This document shows positions 1-11,119 of a DNA stretch of 64,000 nucleotides, piece after piece. The notes beneath the pieces were generated by a model, which did not search any database, was not told where the DNA came from, and was given only the letters and a program-made list of their open reading frames with translations. The first letter of the stretch is position 1. Each line of letters starts with the position of its first letter. The DNA lies in the NCBI RefSeq assembly GCF_040954645.1, contig NC_092803.1:65865427-65929426 (forward strand). The letters run 5' to 3'. Source of the stretch: Diabrotica undecimpunctata (Eukaryota > Arthropoda > Insecta > Coleoptera > Chrysomelidae). Made by a program: the position numbers and the translations under genes.

Positions 1-363
1 GTTTCAATATGTAAAGTTCATTCGTGTGTGTTTGTGAGTATTTCCCGATTTCGGTTCGTATATATTTTATTGTTACATTTTATATTTTTTTAATAACACT
101 GTTCTGCTGTATTACATTTTTATTTCCTTTAATATGATTTTTAAGAATGCATATTCTTTTGTCAATTAACCCACTAGCGCGCCTCTGGCTCAGTGTTTAT
201 CTGTCGATAACAATGGACTAATCCCTTAAAACAGGGTGATACCTACCTGCTCTTTATGAAACGACAGAATTTTGCAATGCGGACGGAATTTATTGACGGA
301 TTATTGACGGATTACCCTGTAGCGCTTTTGAATACTTCATAAGATTTTATTACTCTACATTCA
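1..363. other. AT-rich non-coding flank
   Basis: AT-rich sequence with no recognisable gene. The only structure seen is a short direct repeat of the type TTATTGACGGA near 290-315. Confidence 0.4.
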
Positions 364-591
364 TTAGAAATAGATTATAGATGGTTCAAAATAGTGACAC
401 CAGGATTCGTCGCAAGCTATTATTGACGAAAGGAAGCCATTACCAGTTTGCCTGTATTCCGTGAGATGTTGCAGACATAAACCCATTCGGAAGCTTGTTT
501 GGTCCTCTGACAAAAGTCGAGGAACCCATTGTGCACAAACTTTTCTGCAACCCAGTTTGTGTACGATACTATGGACAGATCCTATACTCAC
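364..591 (-). pseudogene. mariner transposase fragment
   Basis: This is a 75-residue open frame that looks like the middle of a mariner (IS630-Tc1-mariner) transposase. Family hallmarks are the stretch KVCAQWVPRLLSEDQ, matching the conserved 'K..ARWVPRLLT.DQ' block, followed about 35 residues later by ACDESWCHYF, which corresponds to the 'GDETW.H' segment with the first catalytic Asp. The N-terminal helix-turn-helix region and the other two catalytic acids are absent. The homology stops just after the first Asp, so this is a dead internal fragment of a cut-and-paste transposase. No terminal inverted repeats were found. Confidence 0.7.
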
Positions 592-629
592 ACCATTTTC
601 TAATATTGATCTGATTGCTCAGTGTTGAA

Positions 630-790
630 CAGATATTTCAGTTTGCAAAAGATAGGGAAGCGTTCAAAGAAGTGATCGCCAACCTTCGCACAATAAGAAG
701 AAGTTCTGTTTGAACTGAGCCGCCACCGTGATTCGGAGGGTACGTAAAGCCGTCGGAACCGGCTACGGAAGCAGTCAGTAACACTAACAA
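630..790 (+). pseudogene. LINE 3' end fragment
   Basis: The frame reads FAKDREAFKEVIANLR, which matches the last residues of the multi-copy LINE reverse transcriptases in this window (compare HLAADRESYHELVNMTIANA ending at 7956). It runs into a moderately GC-rich 3' tail with the phrase ACGTAAAGCCGTCGGAACCG. It is a short 5'-truncated LINE end. The clade is not resolved. Confidence 0.45.
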
Positions 791-2433
791 CTTGAGAAAG
801 AAGGTTACACGAATGGAAGATCTACAATAATTGGCTCCAGTACCAGGGATATGACAACAAACGACTTTCAAAAAAAAATGTTAAGTAGTTATCACTAAAC
901 ATATTCGAAAAAACATATGCTTGCGATATTCCTTCTATGAACAGTGATATTCTAGTATCCAAAGAATTCTTTGTATTAGAAAATACAACAATATAACGAA
1001 ATAGAAAAACAGACGACAAAAACTAAATTAAAAAAAAAAAGATCAATCACAAGTTTTTCCAGTGTACTATTACCGACCATCCTGTCCATGAGTCGAATAT
1101 TATCATCCATAGTTCACTGACTGCAGATAATAGATCAATTTCGATAACCAGAACAAATTGTGGGGCTCGTCATGGCGATTTTCTCAATAAAATTGATTGA
1201 TATTATAAATTTAATGCGAAATAACTTGATTCGCCAGTGGTAGTTATAGGTTATATACGTGGAAATATATTAACGACACAATAAGAGAACGTAGGTTAAG
1301 ATGATTAGAGGTAATTAAATGTCAAAGAAGGAATGGCGGAAGATAATTGAACTAGACATGTTTATAAATGGTATTAAATTGTTATGAATCAAAATTAAAA
1401 AAAAAATTGACCGTTGACACCTGGAGAAAGCACATAAAAAAATAAATATCTGTAGAATTAAGTACATTGCAATGTATGTAAAAGAGAATCCACAAACAAG
1501 TCACTCTGCCTCAAAAGTGGGTGTATTCTCCAACATGCAAATCATAAAATAGCGATTTAGATGTCAATTAATTTATTAACGTCATCCAAGTACGTTCTGT
1601 TTAATTTTTGACATACAGAAAACAATATTATATTTTTCACTATATCAAAATCTATTATTACCACCCTCAATTTCAAATCATTATTCAAGCCAACCCTTAC
1701 TAATAATTCCTTCTACGTATTTTGACCCCCACCCAGTACAGACATTCTTGGACAATGCAAACGAAAAATCTCTTTCTGATGACAGGACACAACAGAAACT
1801 TTGTTTGCCTCTCTTAATTTGCTGCCCGTAGCGAATAAACGCGTTTTTCGACTCTCTTAGCTATTGGTTCTCGTACACAACAGACGCGTTTTCGACCTCT
1901 TTTAATCCCTCGATTCCTCCTCCTCACTTATTGAACGACTACTCACAAAGAGACCTTGCGATGTAAACAGTAAAAAAAATACCGCGAATCCGTTATAGAT
2001 AAACACCGCTAATCCGCTAAAGACAATTCAAACTCGTACGAGAAACTAATGACTGTGTACCCTGCTTATATAACGACTACAAGTGCGCGAGTATATATAA
2101 CAGAAATATTGGTAAACTTTTTTAGAAACTTGATTCAGCTATTGTCTATATAATATTTAATTACCTCTCCTAATTATTTTGAAACACAACTATGATACAG
2201 TACCAAAACTTTGAAATTATTTTAATAATTTCGTATGTACATGCCTTAATTGTACACGTTCTATACAAGAAATAGTGTACATGCAAAAAAGAATAAGCAG
2301 GATTTAGTTCAAACCAGACTCATACTATCAAATATTTTGATCTTAAGGTTTCTGACCAATGGTACATAAGAATTCCAAACGTGGGTATTCAGAAAAGCTG
2401 ACAAATATCTATTGGAAATATCAGTATATATTT
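791..2433. other. non-coding, no gene recognised
   Basis: AT-rich sequence without coding homology. A less AT-rich patch at about 1740-1940 has two related blocks about 60 bp apart, AACGCGTTTTTCGACTCTC and ACGCGTTTTCGACCTCTT. They could be regulatory or an old duplication, and I cannot assign them. Confidence 0.4.
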
Positions 2434-2441
2434 ACTTAGAG

Positions 2442-4168
2442 CAGGGATCCTCACTAGGGTTTCTTTGAGAGCCTAATAGTTTGAATGAAATTTTCCTCAG
2501 GGCCGCAAGTACAAGTGGTGGTATGAAATAACTTTAAAACTTTATGATTATAACATAAGTTTATTATAAGTTACGTAAAAACAATATAATTATAAATTAT
2601 ATAGACTGTTTTGCATGTAAAAAGTGGGAAAATGTCTTTTACTTGACTCCAGGAATGTCAAGTCCTGAATTTGTTAATTCTTTGAAGTCGGCGGGCGAAA
2701 TCTTCAAGAGCTCTCGAGAATGGCATCTATGTTACCAGGTTGGGAAGAAACTGAAATTATCAACATGTTTTCAACGTTCTCACTAGTTAACCTAGATCTG
2801 TACTTGTTTTTATGAACTTCAGCTTACTAAATGTAGATTCACAGAGATATGTAGATGCAAAAATACACAACATTTTCTGAGCTCAGTCAATTAAGTTAGG
2901 AAATTTGTCATTTTCAACTGCTTCCCAAAACTTATAGCGAGCTTTTTCCTTCTTTTTTTCTTCAAAAGTACTTTTGAGCTCTGTATCATTCTGAAGATCA
3001 ATTAACTCATTTTTCAAATCCCTAGCTTCGAATTCAAAAATAGAAAGATGAGCTACATTTGCTGTTGTTATTGCCCATGGATTTTCCACCAAGCGAAATG
3101 GTTCTTGGAACTTCCTGAAGTCATTAAACCACACAAACATTTCTTTCTTTAGGTCTGCTAACAGCTTCAGTAGGTCAGAAATCTCTTGACCTTCATCTGG
3201 ATTTTCATCGAACAGTGCTTTAATGGAAGGAAAGCTGGAATAATCTTCATTTGACAATTCTTCAATATACATATTTAGCTTCTGCCCCAGTGAAAACACA
3301 ATATTCATCATTTTCGTTACAATGTTATTGTAGTCTCCTTGCAATTTGGTCAATGTTTCATTCATAATGCTCATTGTATCAGTGAGAAACGCTACTTTAA
3401 GCCACCAGCCAAAATTATGAATATCAGGAAACTCTTTATTCTTTGTAGCCAAAAACAGATTAATCTCATGTCGAATGCTGAAGAAACGTTCCAAAACTTT
3501 ACCCTTACTCAGCCATCTCACTTCTGTGTGGTAAAGAATGTCCCCATATTGCGACATAAGTTCTTTCAAAAATTCTTGAAACTCTCTGCGGTTTAGTTCA
3601 TTTGATCTTACGACATTCACAATATTTACAAGTGTTTTCATAACACAGCTGGAATTTTCACCAAATTTAGCAGCTAAGCTTTCTTGATGAATGATACAAT
3701 GGAAACTCAATAAATTATCATTTCCCAAGTGTTTTTTCAACAGCTGAACAAACCCTATATTTCGCCCCAACATTGATGGGCAACTATCAGTACACACAGA
3801 AGAAACGTTTTTCAAATCAATGCTATGCTCGTTAAAAAATTTATAGTAAATGGTAAATGTTTTTAGGGTCCATTTATTTCCACTTCATTCTTTTTTTCGG
3901 GCATGCGTATTTACGAGGTCCACAAGGTTTTGAAACATCTTTACTGGCCAGCCAGTGCCACTGTGGTGGGGGTAAAGATGACTAATGCGAAATGCGGTAC
4001 AACGCATGGCGCCGCTCTACCCTACTGTAATCTCATTAAATACATAAATAGAAACATAATATTTATATTATAACTCGCAAATTTTGTTTTACTTTTACTG
4101 TTTGAGGGCCGCGAAAAATCGCTCCGAGTGCCGCATGCGGCTCGCGGGTCGCGTAGTGAGTATGGCCG
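2442..4168 (-). mobile_element. hAT DNA transposon, internally deleted
   Basis: A 1,727-bp element is bounded by an exact 8-bp duplication ACTTAGAG (2434-2441 and 4169-4176), the duplication length typical of hAT. The termini are imperfect inverted repeats: the left end starts CAGGGATCCTCACTA and the right end, read inward on the minus strand, starts CGGCCATACTCACTA (11 of 15 identical). Inside is the C-terminal half of a hAT transposase on the minus strand. The right end contains a GC-rich 'ggccgcg...ccgcatgcggctcgcgg' type segment, as is often seen in hAT termini. A full-length hAT of this type would be longer, so the N-terminal half of the gene has been lost. Confidence 0.85.
2775..3872 (-). 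pseudogene. hAT transposase, ZBED5/FAM200-like, C-terminal half
   Basis: The longest uninterrupted stretch (2883-3815) encodes 310 residues of the hAT RNase H-like transposase of the ZBED5/FAM200/GTF2IRD2-like branch. Visible blocks are KFFNEHSIDLKNVSSVCTD leading to SMLG (the 'ICTDGAPSM.G' block), FHCIIHQESLAAK and HTEVRWLSKGKVLERFF. A TGA at 2883-2885 ends the frame, but the same frame continues beyond it with AQKMLCIFASTYLCESTFSK, the hAT C-terminal dimerisation motif. That TGA is therefore a premature stop. Upstream, homology extends in frame to about 3862, where a TAA interrupts it. The BED zinc finger and the first catalytic region are missing. It would not give an active transposase. 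Confidence 0.88.
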
Positions 4169-4176
4169 ACTTAGAG

Positions 4177-4639
4177 GATGGTATTTTGACACATTTAAAA
4201 GTATAAAATATGACATTTACTCTATATAAAACAAAGTAAACTCTACATTGTAGTTGAATTTAAAAATGTCAGGTTAGTTATATATTTTATCGACTCTGAC
4301 GTTACTCACAAACAGAAATGCCTTCATATGACCGTCGGGGTCATTCTTCTATTATGTTTACAATGGATGCGATTTAGTGAACTTCAAGTTTTAGGTGATA
4401 AGTTAAAGACAGGTCGCCTTCTATTATGCAGGACATATTTTTGTTGGGTAGGACTTCAGACCATTCGTGAATGCATTTGTTAGTTAAGTTGTAGACATTT
4501 CTGGGGTTTTTATTAATTGTTTTCTAGAGCTAATATTTTGTAAGAAAAGTTTGGCAAGATAAACAAGTTACAAATGCTCGTTAGGCGTTTATTAAAGATT
4601 TATCTACTGGATTAAAAGTTCCATTGATTATCACTTATA
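4177..4639. other. AT-rich spacer
   Basis: No confident coding or repeat homology. It may include decayed 3' sequence of the minus-strand LINE that starts at 4640. Confidence 0.3.
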
Positions 4640-4904
4640 TTGGACTAGATAAAGGATTTTTTTCTAGCAATTTAAATTTAGCAAAAGCTTGTCTTGTTTG
4701 TTCAATACTGATTTCTTGTTGGGGGTCCCATTAGTCATTCACCATCATTCCCAAGTATGTGAATGTTCTAACTTGCTTGATTGGAGTATTATCTATTTGT
4801 ATTTGTGATCTTAAAAGTGCATTTTTTCACGCTGTATGTTTTTCCTGCATTATGTATTTTATTTATCAGCAACTGCGTATCATGTTCGTTATCTGGAATT
4901 ATCC
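4640..4904 (-). pseudogene. LINE RT, distal part (interrupted copy)
   Basis: Read on the minus strand, the frame gives GIIPDNEHDTQLLINKIHNA, then TPIKQVRTFTYLGMMVND (the 'KYLG' block that follows the catalytic YADD in non-LTR reverse transcriptases), a stop, and QQEISIEQTRQAF. It continues the minus-strand reverse transcriptase at 5604-6290, the two parts being separated by an opposite-strand LINE inserted at 4905-5595. Stops and small indels show it is dead. Confidence 0.7.
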
Positions 4905-5595
4905 CAATACGTTGGTCTTACAAAAAAATTTGACAAGAACAAAAACAATGACCAACAAAGACGATCCAAGACGTATAACTATAAATGGCAGTGAGATAGA
5001 ACAAGTCCAGGAATATATCTACCTAGGACAAATTCTAAAACTTGATAAAAAGAACCAAATGCAGAAATAACTAAAAGAGCAAGACTGGCATGGACAGGAT
5101 TTGGAAAACTCAGTTGGATACTGAAGAACCGCAAAATACCTCAATTCTTGAGGAGCAAAGTTTTCAACCAGTGCATATTTCCTATCATGACATATGGGTG
5201 TCAAACCTGCACCCTAACCAACGCAAAGATGAATAAACAAGCCACAACAGAAAGGGCAATGGAAAGAGCAATGTTAGGTATAGGACTATCAGATAAAAAG
5301 AGGAAGGGCTGGGTAAGATCAAAAACAAAAGTTAAGGATATCACAACAAAAACTGTCAAACTCAAATGGAGCTTTGCAGGTCACACTGCTAGACAAAAAG
5401 ACCAACGTTGGAACGCCACAATACAACATCGAAGACCTTACAAAGGTAGACGACCAAGAGGAAGACCCCAGATGAGAAGAGTAGATAACATAAAAAGAAT
5501 AGCCAGAACATGTTGGAAATATGTTACTCAGGATAGAGATCGATTGAAGGGCCTATGTGCAAAAATGGACGATAGAATGCTAGAAGAAGATCTTT
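4905..5595 (+). pseudogene. RTE-like LINE, 5'-truncated, nested insertion
   Basis: This is the C-terminal part of an RTE/BovB-like non-LTR reverse transcriptase. After a lead-in NLTRTKTMTNKDDP the frame reads ITINGSEIEQVQEYIYLGQ, then a one-base frameshift near 5065. It continues EITKRARLAWTGFGKLSW, SKVFNQCIFPIMTYGCQT, ERAMERAMLGIGLSDKKR, LKWSFAGHTARQKDQRW and RGRPQMRRVDNIKRIART, ending DRMLEEDL with a stop at 5595-5597. That order and spelling are typical of the RTE C-terminal region. It sits head-on inside a minus-strand LINE and is flanked by near-identical AATTATCC (4897-4904) and AATTATTCC (5596-5604), which look like a target-site duplication. Confidence 0.85.
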
Positions 5596-5603
5596 AATTA
5601 TTC

Positions 5604-6290
5604 CGGTATCGTCGACGTAACGAATGTTATTTATCATGTACCCATTGACCTTTATCCCACACTCTACAACTCACTGCAGGTGCCTCTGCAAAAACATTCT
5701 ACACATAGAGGTTGAACAGCACAGGAGAGAAAATACATCCCTGGCATACCCCACTTAAAATTTCAAATTGCTCTGTGTTGGACTTGTTCAGCATTACTCG
5801 TGGTTTTTGGTTAAAATAGAGATTCTGGATATCTCATTTAGCGTTGTGTAGCATTTTTTCATTGCGTCATGATTTATAGTATCAAACGCTTTTTCATAAT
5901 CGAGGAATGTGATTATCTTCTCATTTATCCATGCATTTTTGTACAATCGCATTTAAGCAGAAACCCGCTTCACGTGTATCTATTCCGCTCTTGAAACCAA
6001 ATTGTGTCTTGTCTTTGTGACTTAGGGATCATTAAAAATGTTGAATAAAGTCAATCCGTTGGAATATGGCAGGTGTTATAATATATTATAGTATTGAAGA
6101 TGGTTCCCAACATGTCGATGTTAACATCTTCCAACAGTTTTATGGCTTCCTTAGTAATGCCATCCGGTTCAGGAGCCTTGCCCAGTTTTGTTACATTTAT
6201 AGCGTACTCCACCTGGGAAATCCCCCAAAATTTCTTTAATCGTTTTATATAGCTCAATGCTACAGTTTAAATTTTTACTCTTATCTTACG
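5604..6290 (-). pseudogene. LINE RT core (interrupted copy)
   Basis: Minus-strand reading gives the palm and fingers of a non-LTR reverse transcriptase. Visible blocks are EYAINVTKLGKAPEPDGITK (motif 'GKA.GPDGI'), LEDVNIDMLGTIFNTI, HIPTD, KTQFGFKSGIDTREAGF, FLDYEKAFDTINHDAM, GVCQGCIFSPVLFNLY and VNGYMINNIRYVDDTGI. The catalytic box reads YVDD (5609-5621). Several frame changes and stops break it. Its distal part lies at 4640-4904 beyond the nested RTE. It belongs to the LINE family with many copies in this window (31640, 34195, 36530, 57300). Confidence 0.82.
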
Positions 6291-7574
6291 TTGGGTTTCC
6301 TACCTACTCCTAAATGAAAATGTGGAAAAAGCTTTAAGAGATATAGTAAACAAAGAAAAATTCTGGAAAGTCGATATGATAATGCAGAATCATTGGAGAT
6401 AGTTATTTCTTTGGAAAATGGGTATAAACTTTGTTGATGTTGTTTTTTTTATATAGGTATGAAATATAAAAACAACAGCAATCACGTTTGCCCGCCACTG
6501 TTCTTATGTGATCCACACATATCTTTTGATGACGTCGTGTTTATTTTCTTTTCTCTTGGTCTCCACTCCGGGAGTCTCAGTGTCGAGAATTTACGTATAA
6601 GGTGATTATCCTAAGCTTTAATTGAGCTCAGATGCTATTATAATTTTTCCAATTTGTCCGATAAAGTTCCATTTTCTTATTAGAATTAATCTTATACAAG
6701 ATTTACCAATCTCTATAACTGGAAATTTTGAGAGGACACCTCTTGTGCCTACCAAAAGAGCGTTGTATATTCTTGAAGGTTGAGATAGAAGAAATATATG
6801 ACAAAGTAACAATAACAAGCTTTATAAAAAGTACAAACGAGTAGGTGGGTTAAACATAGAATAGTTTATAATTTTGTCATTTTTAAAACTATATTTTTTA
6901 TTTTTAATATAAAAATAATAATTGTAATGTATAGTATGAGAGAGTAACTTTAAATCCTAGGTTTTCGACGCCTTTTGAGCTAAATAAATAAAAATCTTAA
7001 GGTCTTCATCCATTACGAAAACAGATTCGCGTACTTTATTTGGTGAACTAAAATTAGCAGCCAAAACGCCGACCAATTGTTTAAACAAATAGTGTCAACT
7101 ATCAGACATAACTCGGTCGTTATCAGAAACGGAAGTTAATCATTTTATAGTTATTATTGTACGTGTTAAAGTTGTAAATTTAATCCGGATATTAATTATT
7201 TCTCCATCTTATGCGAAATGTCAATGGCCCCATAAAGCAGAAATACGATTTATAATCAGTAATAAATTTATATTTTATCACCAAAATATGAATTGAAAAA
7301 GGAGAAACAAAATTTACAGGAATGGACAAAAATATTAACCTGTAAAATATTAACTGAAAATCTTAGACAGCCAAAATGGTAAAATTTTGAAAAGAAGAAA
7401 ATTATGAAACGCTAAAACCGAATATTAGTAAAGAGGTTCTGAAACTGTTTTCTTGCGGTAGTGTTAGTATTGTTACGATAAATACTGACTCGTAATATCT
7501 AAACTGTAAATATCTTTTCTCATTCAAGTATTTTCCAGATCATATACCTGCCGGCAGAAATTTCTAGTCCCCTA
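6291..7574. other. AT-rich spacer
   Basis: No confident gene. A 66-residue minus-strand frame at 6618-6818 contains NALLVGTRGVLSK, faintly like the end of some LINE reverse transcriptases, but it is too short to call. The rest is AT-rich filler. Confidence 0.3.
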
Positions 7575-7956
7575 CGCTAAAAGAATAAAAAATCTCAACA
7601 AATTAGAAGCGTTTGAGTTATGGTGTTACCGTCGCATGCTCAGAATCCCGTGGACAGCACACATATCTAACGAACGCGTGCTAGAGACCGTGCACAAAGA
7701 GCGAGAATTGATCAACATCATCAAAATGAGAAAGGTCCAATACTTCGGTCATATAATGAGAGGACCTAAATATCGCTTACTCCGGTTAATCATTCAGGGC
7801 AAAATCGAAGGAAAACGTTGGGTCGGAAGAAAACAACTGTCCTGGCTGCGTAACATCAGACAATGGACAGGTCGAACGGTCGAGGAACTGTTTCATCTAG
7901 CTGCCGACCGAGAATCATATCATGAGCTTGTCAATATGACGATAGCCAACGCTTGA
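7575..7956 (+). pseudogene. LINE RT C-terminal domain
   Basis: A continuous 127-residue frame gives the C-terminal domain of the multi-copy LINE family: LNKLEAFELWCYRRMLRIPW, then SNERVLETVHKERELI, KMRKVQYFGHIMRGPKYR, GKRWVGRKQLSWLRNIRQW and LFHLAADRESYHELVN, ending at a stop. The catalytic part is missing, so the copy is 5'-truncated. Its end lies 60 bp from a palindrome that encloses a (TA)n tract. Confidence 0.8.
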
Positions 7957-8015
7957 ATACAAGCTAAAAGACCTGTTTGGCTCCACGACGATCAGAGAAG
8001 TTCTGGAAGGTCAGC

Positions 8016-8047
8016 GCCCCTTTTATTGACTCCAACCCATCAAAAAC

Positions 8048-8133
<86 letters not shown>

Positions 8134-8165
8134 GTTTTTGATGGGTTGGAGTCAATAAAAGGGGC
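8016..8165. repeat. palindrome with (TA)n loop (arm type P)
   Basis: Arms at 8016-8053 and 8128-8165 are exact reverse complements. Each carries the phrase ATTGACTCCAACCCATC or its complement, and the roughly 80-bp (TA)n tract forms the loop. The same arm sequence occurs as a second palindrome at 13211-13297. Confidence 0.85.
8050..8131. repeat. (TA)n microsatellite
   Basis: About 40 TA units forming the loop of the palindrome at 8016-8165. Open frames of alternating Ile and Tyr across it are artefacts. Confidence 0.95.
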
Positions 8166-8333
8166 TATTGTTTAACTATTTAATATCTCGAGCTTTCAAT
8201 TGTGTTTACAATTCTTATCAAGAGATGCTAAAAAAGACAAAATATCTTACAAAGTTGAACTAGAAAGAAAAACATTTTTTGTTAACTCACCAAATAAAAT
8301 TAGTTTCGTTAATAAAAATTTTCTTTTTTCTTA

Positions 8334-8336
<3 letters not shown>

Positions 8337-8407
<71 letters not shown>

Positions 8408-8410
8408 TAT
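8337..8410. repeat. (TA)n microsatellite
   Basis: Near-pure TA dinucleotide tract with one CA interruption at the right end. No arms detected beside it. Confidence 0.95.
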
Positions 8411-8611
8411 GGCACATTTTATTTAGAGGAACAGTTAGTTTTTTAAAATGTAACGCACGTGGATAAATTATATAATTATTAGTGTAAAATAAATTAGTTA
8501 TATTGTACAAATAAAGATGTAAATAAACTTGTAAGTGTTATAAGTGTAGAACCTTTGATAATAAATAAAAACAATGAATTAGATTAATAATAACATAACA
8601 GTATAATATCT

Positions 8612-8709
8612 TTATATAAGATTAAGCCACAATTGCTTGTAATGAAAATTACATTTTATAATTATTGTTTGTAATTTCGACTTATACTGCGGAAATCGTT
8701 TTCGAAAAA
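8612..8709 (-). repeat. solo arm of dispersed repeat R
   Basis: This roughly 100-bp sequence is shared with both ends of the DD82E transposon (27471-27605, 30060-30190) and with the paired arms at 41386-41636. Diagnostic phrases are GATTAAGCCACAATT, ATGAAAATTACATTTT and GCGGAAATCGTTTTCGAAAA. It is either a solo terminal arm or an independent small repeat. Confidence 0.65.
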
Positions 8710-9329
8710 TAAAAAAAACATTAAAATTAAAGAGGTTATTACAGCTATTGTTGTGTATTAGTTTGGCGCTTAGCGAAAAAAATTCACAGGTAAATTCTGA
8801 TTTGTTTTAAGGGAAACCCAGGTCTGTGCATTGGCTAAAGCGACGCCGTGTTTAAGTAGACAGATAGCCGATGAATTTGACGAATGAAATAACAGTGAGG
8901 AATATTTTAAAAAGAAACAAGTACCATTGTTATAACATGCAGATCACTCATGAAATATTTCTTGACGGTCCTTTTAAACGGATGGAATTCTGTAAAATTA
9001 TGATGAGAAATTCAATGAAAATAATAATTTTTTGAAGAATGTTTCGTTTACCCACGAGTCCGTTACAATTCACAGGAAACATAATTCATACGTTGTACGC
9101 TATTGGTCTCTGGAAAATAAGCATTTGAATGTGTCTGTGCGTACGCAGTATCCACAAAAGTTAAATGTTTGGATTTTTCTGTCGTATTCTTTTCAATTGC
9201 ATTCAAAGTGTCTACAGAACATATCAGTCTTTTGCAATTAATAATCCATAAATGTTGGTATATTCTTGTTGTTTACTTCTTCATGTAGCATTGGCAACTA
9301 GAGCCTGCTGCATTCTGTTTGGCAGGTTT
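8710..9329. other. AT-rich spacer
   Basis: No gene recognised. The part near 9240-9330 may be the decayed end of the minus-strand Penelope-like remnant that follows. Confidence 0.3.
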
Positions 9330-9775
9330 TTTACATTTTTTTTTATTTTTCTGCATATTTGATTTTTCTCTTTTTCATGTAATGTTCTTTCATAATTATT
9401 GCATCTTTCTGTTGTACTCTGTGCTTACTGTCCTAGGCATGTATACGTATCTGTGATCTGTCGAAATCTCTGTTTTTGATATATGTTTCTCCCACGTAAA
9501 ATTGTTGCATTCACAGTTTAGAATGATATTCACATGATAGATCTCAGTGTTTCTCAGTGATCTCAATTTTTTTTTAATGATGTGATGTATTTGTTTCCTA
9601 TCCTTTTTAATTTTTCTGATAAACCCTTTATATATGGTATGGTGTTATATTGTTTCTTTTTTTCTATCTTGTAAAATTCCTTGTTTATACATGACAATAG
9701 GTAATCATTTTTTGTTAAAACATTTGTTAGGTTTTTTTCTTCCTGAAATGCATTTTCATTAGAGCAGGTTGTAAC
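9330..9775 (-). pseudogene. Penelope-like element RT tail and GIY-YIG remnant
   Basis: Read on the minus strand, the sequence gives FQEEKNLTNVLTKNDYLL, then NTIPYIKGLSEKLKRIGNKY, the characteristic linker after the reverse transcriptase of Penelope-like elements. After a stop and frame changes it gives HVNIILNCECNNFYVGET, which resembles the start of the PLE GIY-YIG endonuclease ('PC..C...YIGET'), followed by ATTATGAAAG-type decayed sequence. Catalytic RT motifs lie outside the remnant. PLE terminal repeats are known to carry hammerhead ribozymes, which matters for the ribozyme-like sites elsewhere in this window. Confidence 0.65.
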
Positions 9776-9820
9776 AATTGTATTTAATAATTATGAGAAT
9801 TAACAATTATCCAAATCTTA

Positions 9821-9908
9821 CACACACTTTAATTAAATAATTGAGCATAAAATTAAATTAATAAAAAATACTTAAAAACAAAAATTAAAAAATATGTGCG
9901 GAGAGACG
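9821..9908 (+). repeat. AT-rich dispersed repeat W, copy 1
   Basis: Shares with 10171-10257 and, inverted, with 18855-18940 an AT-rich body ending in AATATGTGYGGAG and beginning near ACACACNTTAATTAAA. Copy similarity is by eye. It may be a LINE 3' end or a small transposon end. Confidence 0.45.
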
Positions 9909-10170
9909 AAACAATTATATGGAAAACGAACCTAACACAAAATAAATCCAAGATACTAAAAGGCCTTGGGAATGAGGTTACAGAAGAACGGAAAAAAGAC
10001 AAAGAGGCCAAAGTATAATAAAAATAGAAAATATGGCAACGACAAAGGCAAGAAATATTATTAACATAATGGAATTTGAGGGCAACATATGAAGAAGGTG
10101 CATTAAAAAAATTTTAAAATTTGGGTTATAAAAGTTAAAATAAATATCAAGTTTATAATTTAGAAAAATA

Positions 10171-10257
10171 TAAAAAAAACGTTAATTAAACAATTAAATA
10201 TAAAATCAAAGTGATAAAAAAATTCTTATTAAAAATATAAAAATATGTGTGGAGGTC
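10171..10257 (+). repeat. AT-rich dispersed repeat W, copy 2
   Basis: Second copy, with ACGTTAATTAAACAATTAAA at its start and AATATGTGTGGAGG at its end. It lies just 3' (in minus-strand terms) of the LINE fragment at 10370-10560. Confidence 0.5.
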
Positions 10258-10369
10258 GGAACACAGGTGTTTTGGGCTTTATCATGCAATAATTTGAGGA
10301 TTCACTTTTTGATACTTATATTATGGTCTGAGTGGTAATTTAAATATATGTTGGTGTGGGTTGGTTTTC

Positions 10370-10560
10370 TGTAAAATTTGCACACGTTCGTTAGATATGT
10401 TTACTGTCCACGATATTCCAAGCTTGCGACAGTAACACCACAACTCGGAACGTTTCTAATTGGTTAAGATGTTTTATTTTTGTTGTCCAGGTTTCACGTC
10501 CATAGAACAGAGTGGACCAGACGTAGCACTTCAACACTCTTAGACGTGTGGTGAATTACA
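10370..10560 (-). pseudogene. LINE RT C-terminal fragment
   Basis: Minus-strand reading gives RLRVLKCYVWSTLFYGRETW, KIKHLNQLETFRV, a frameshift, then LWCYCRKLGISWTVNISNER. This matches block for block the plus-strand LINE at 7575 (NKLEAFELWCYRRMLRIPW). It is a short fragment with at least one frameshift. Confidence 0.72.
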
Positions 10561-11119
10561 GACTTTTAATGGTATTTAAGGCCTTACAAGAAATACACCT
10601 GCATTTGCTTTAAGACTTTCTACTGCTTGTTCCCTATTGACTACCGCTGATAACACCACTATCGTGGTCAAAGGTCGTGACTGACTCAAAAACGGCTTAT
10701 TAATGATAAAAGGATTCGCCCTATTTTTACTTTACTTATATACACTTTTCCAACCAGCTGACCGTGAGATGTAAAACGTAAGGTAAACCTTACACCAGTG
10801 ATTTCCAAACTTTTATAGTCTTTCTCTCGGTATAAGAGTACTGTATCTTATTGTTTAATGAGTGTAATTTTAACATTAAATCGGAATTAAGTACAAAAAA
10901 TCTAAACCTCAATTAAGATGTGATTAATTAATAGTTTAGTAGTATATTATTCCTATTAATGGTTTTAAAACAAAAAAAATAAGATAAATTATAATATTAA
11001 GGATTATGACTAAAGTTATCGAATTGTAGAGGAGAAGCATTATAGAATTGGGAGCAATTCCATGGTCGAATAAAATAGATATTAAACTAATACAGAATTA
11101 ACTTAATTTTGTATATTAG
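10561..11119. other. AT-rich spacer
   Basis: No gene or clear repeat recognised. Confidence 0.35.

Noticed and set aside
4905..6290. Twin-priming inversion of one LINE
   Set aside because: The order of the parts is wrong for twin priming, the two parts belong to different LINE groups, and a target duplication shows a nested insertion.
6618..6818. LINE C-terminal fragment from NALLVGTRGVLSK
   Set aside because: One short resemblance without neighbouring blocks is too weak.
7964..8466. Ile-Tyr repeat proteins across (TA)n tracts (also at 13003-13270, 17008-17190, 22637-22901, 41841-42038, 45487-45675)
   Set aside because: These frames are translations of TA dinucleotide repeats and carry no coding signal.
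9900..10100. LINE tail (frame IWKTNLTQNKSKILKGLGNE)
   Set aside because: It resembles LINE 3' ends only in general composition. No diagnostic block was found.
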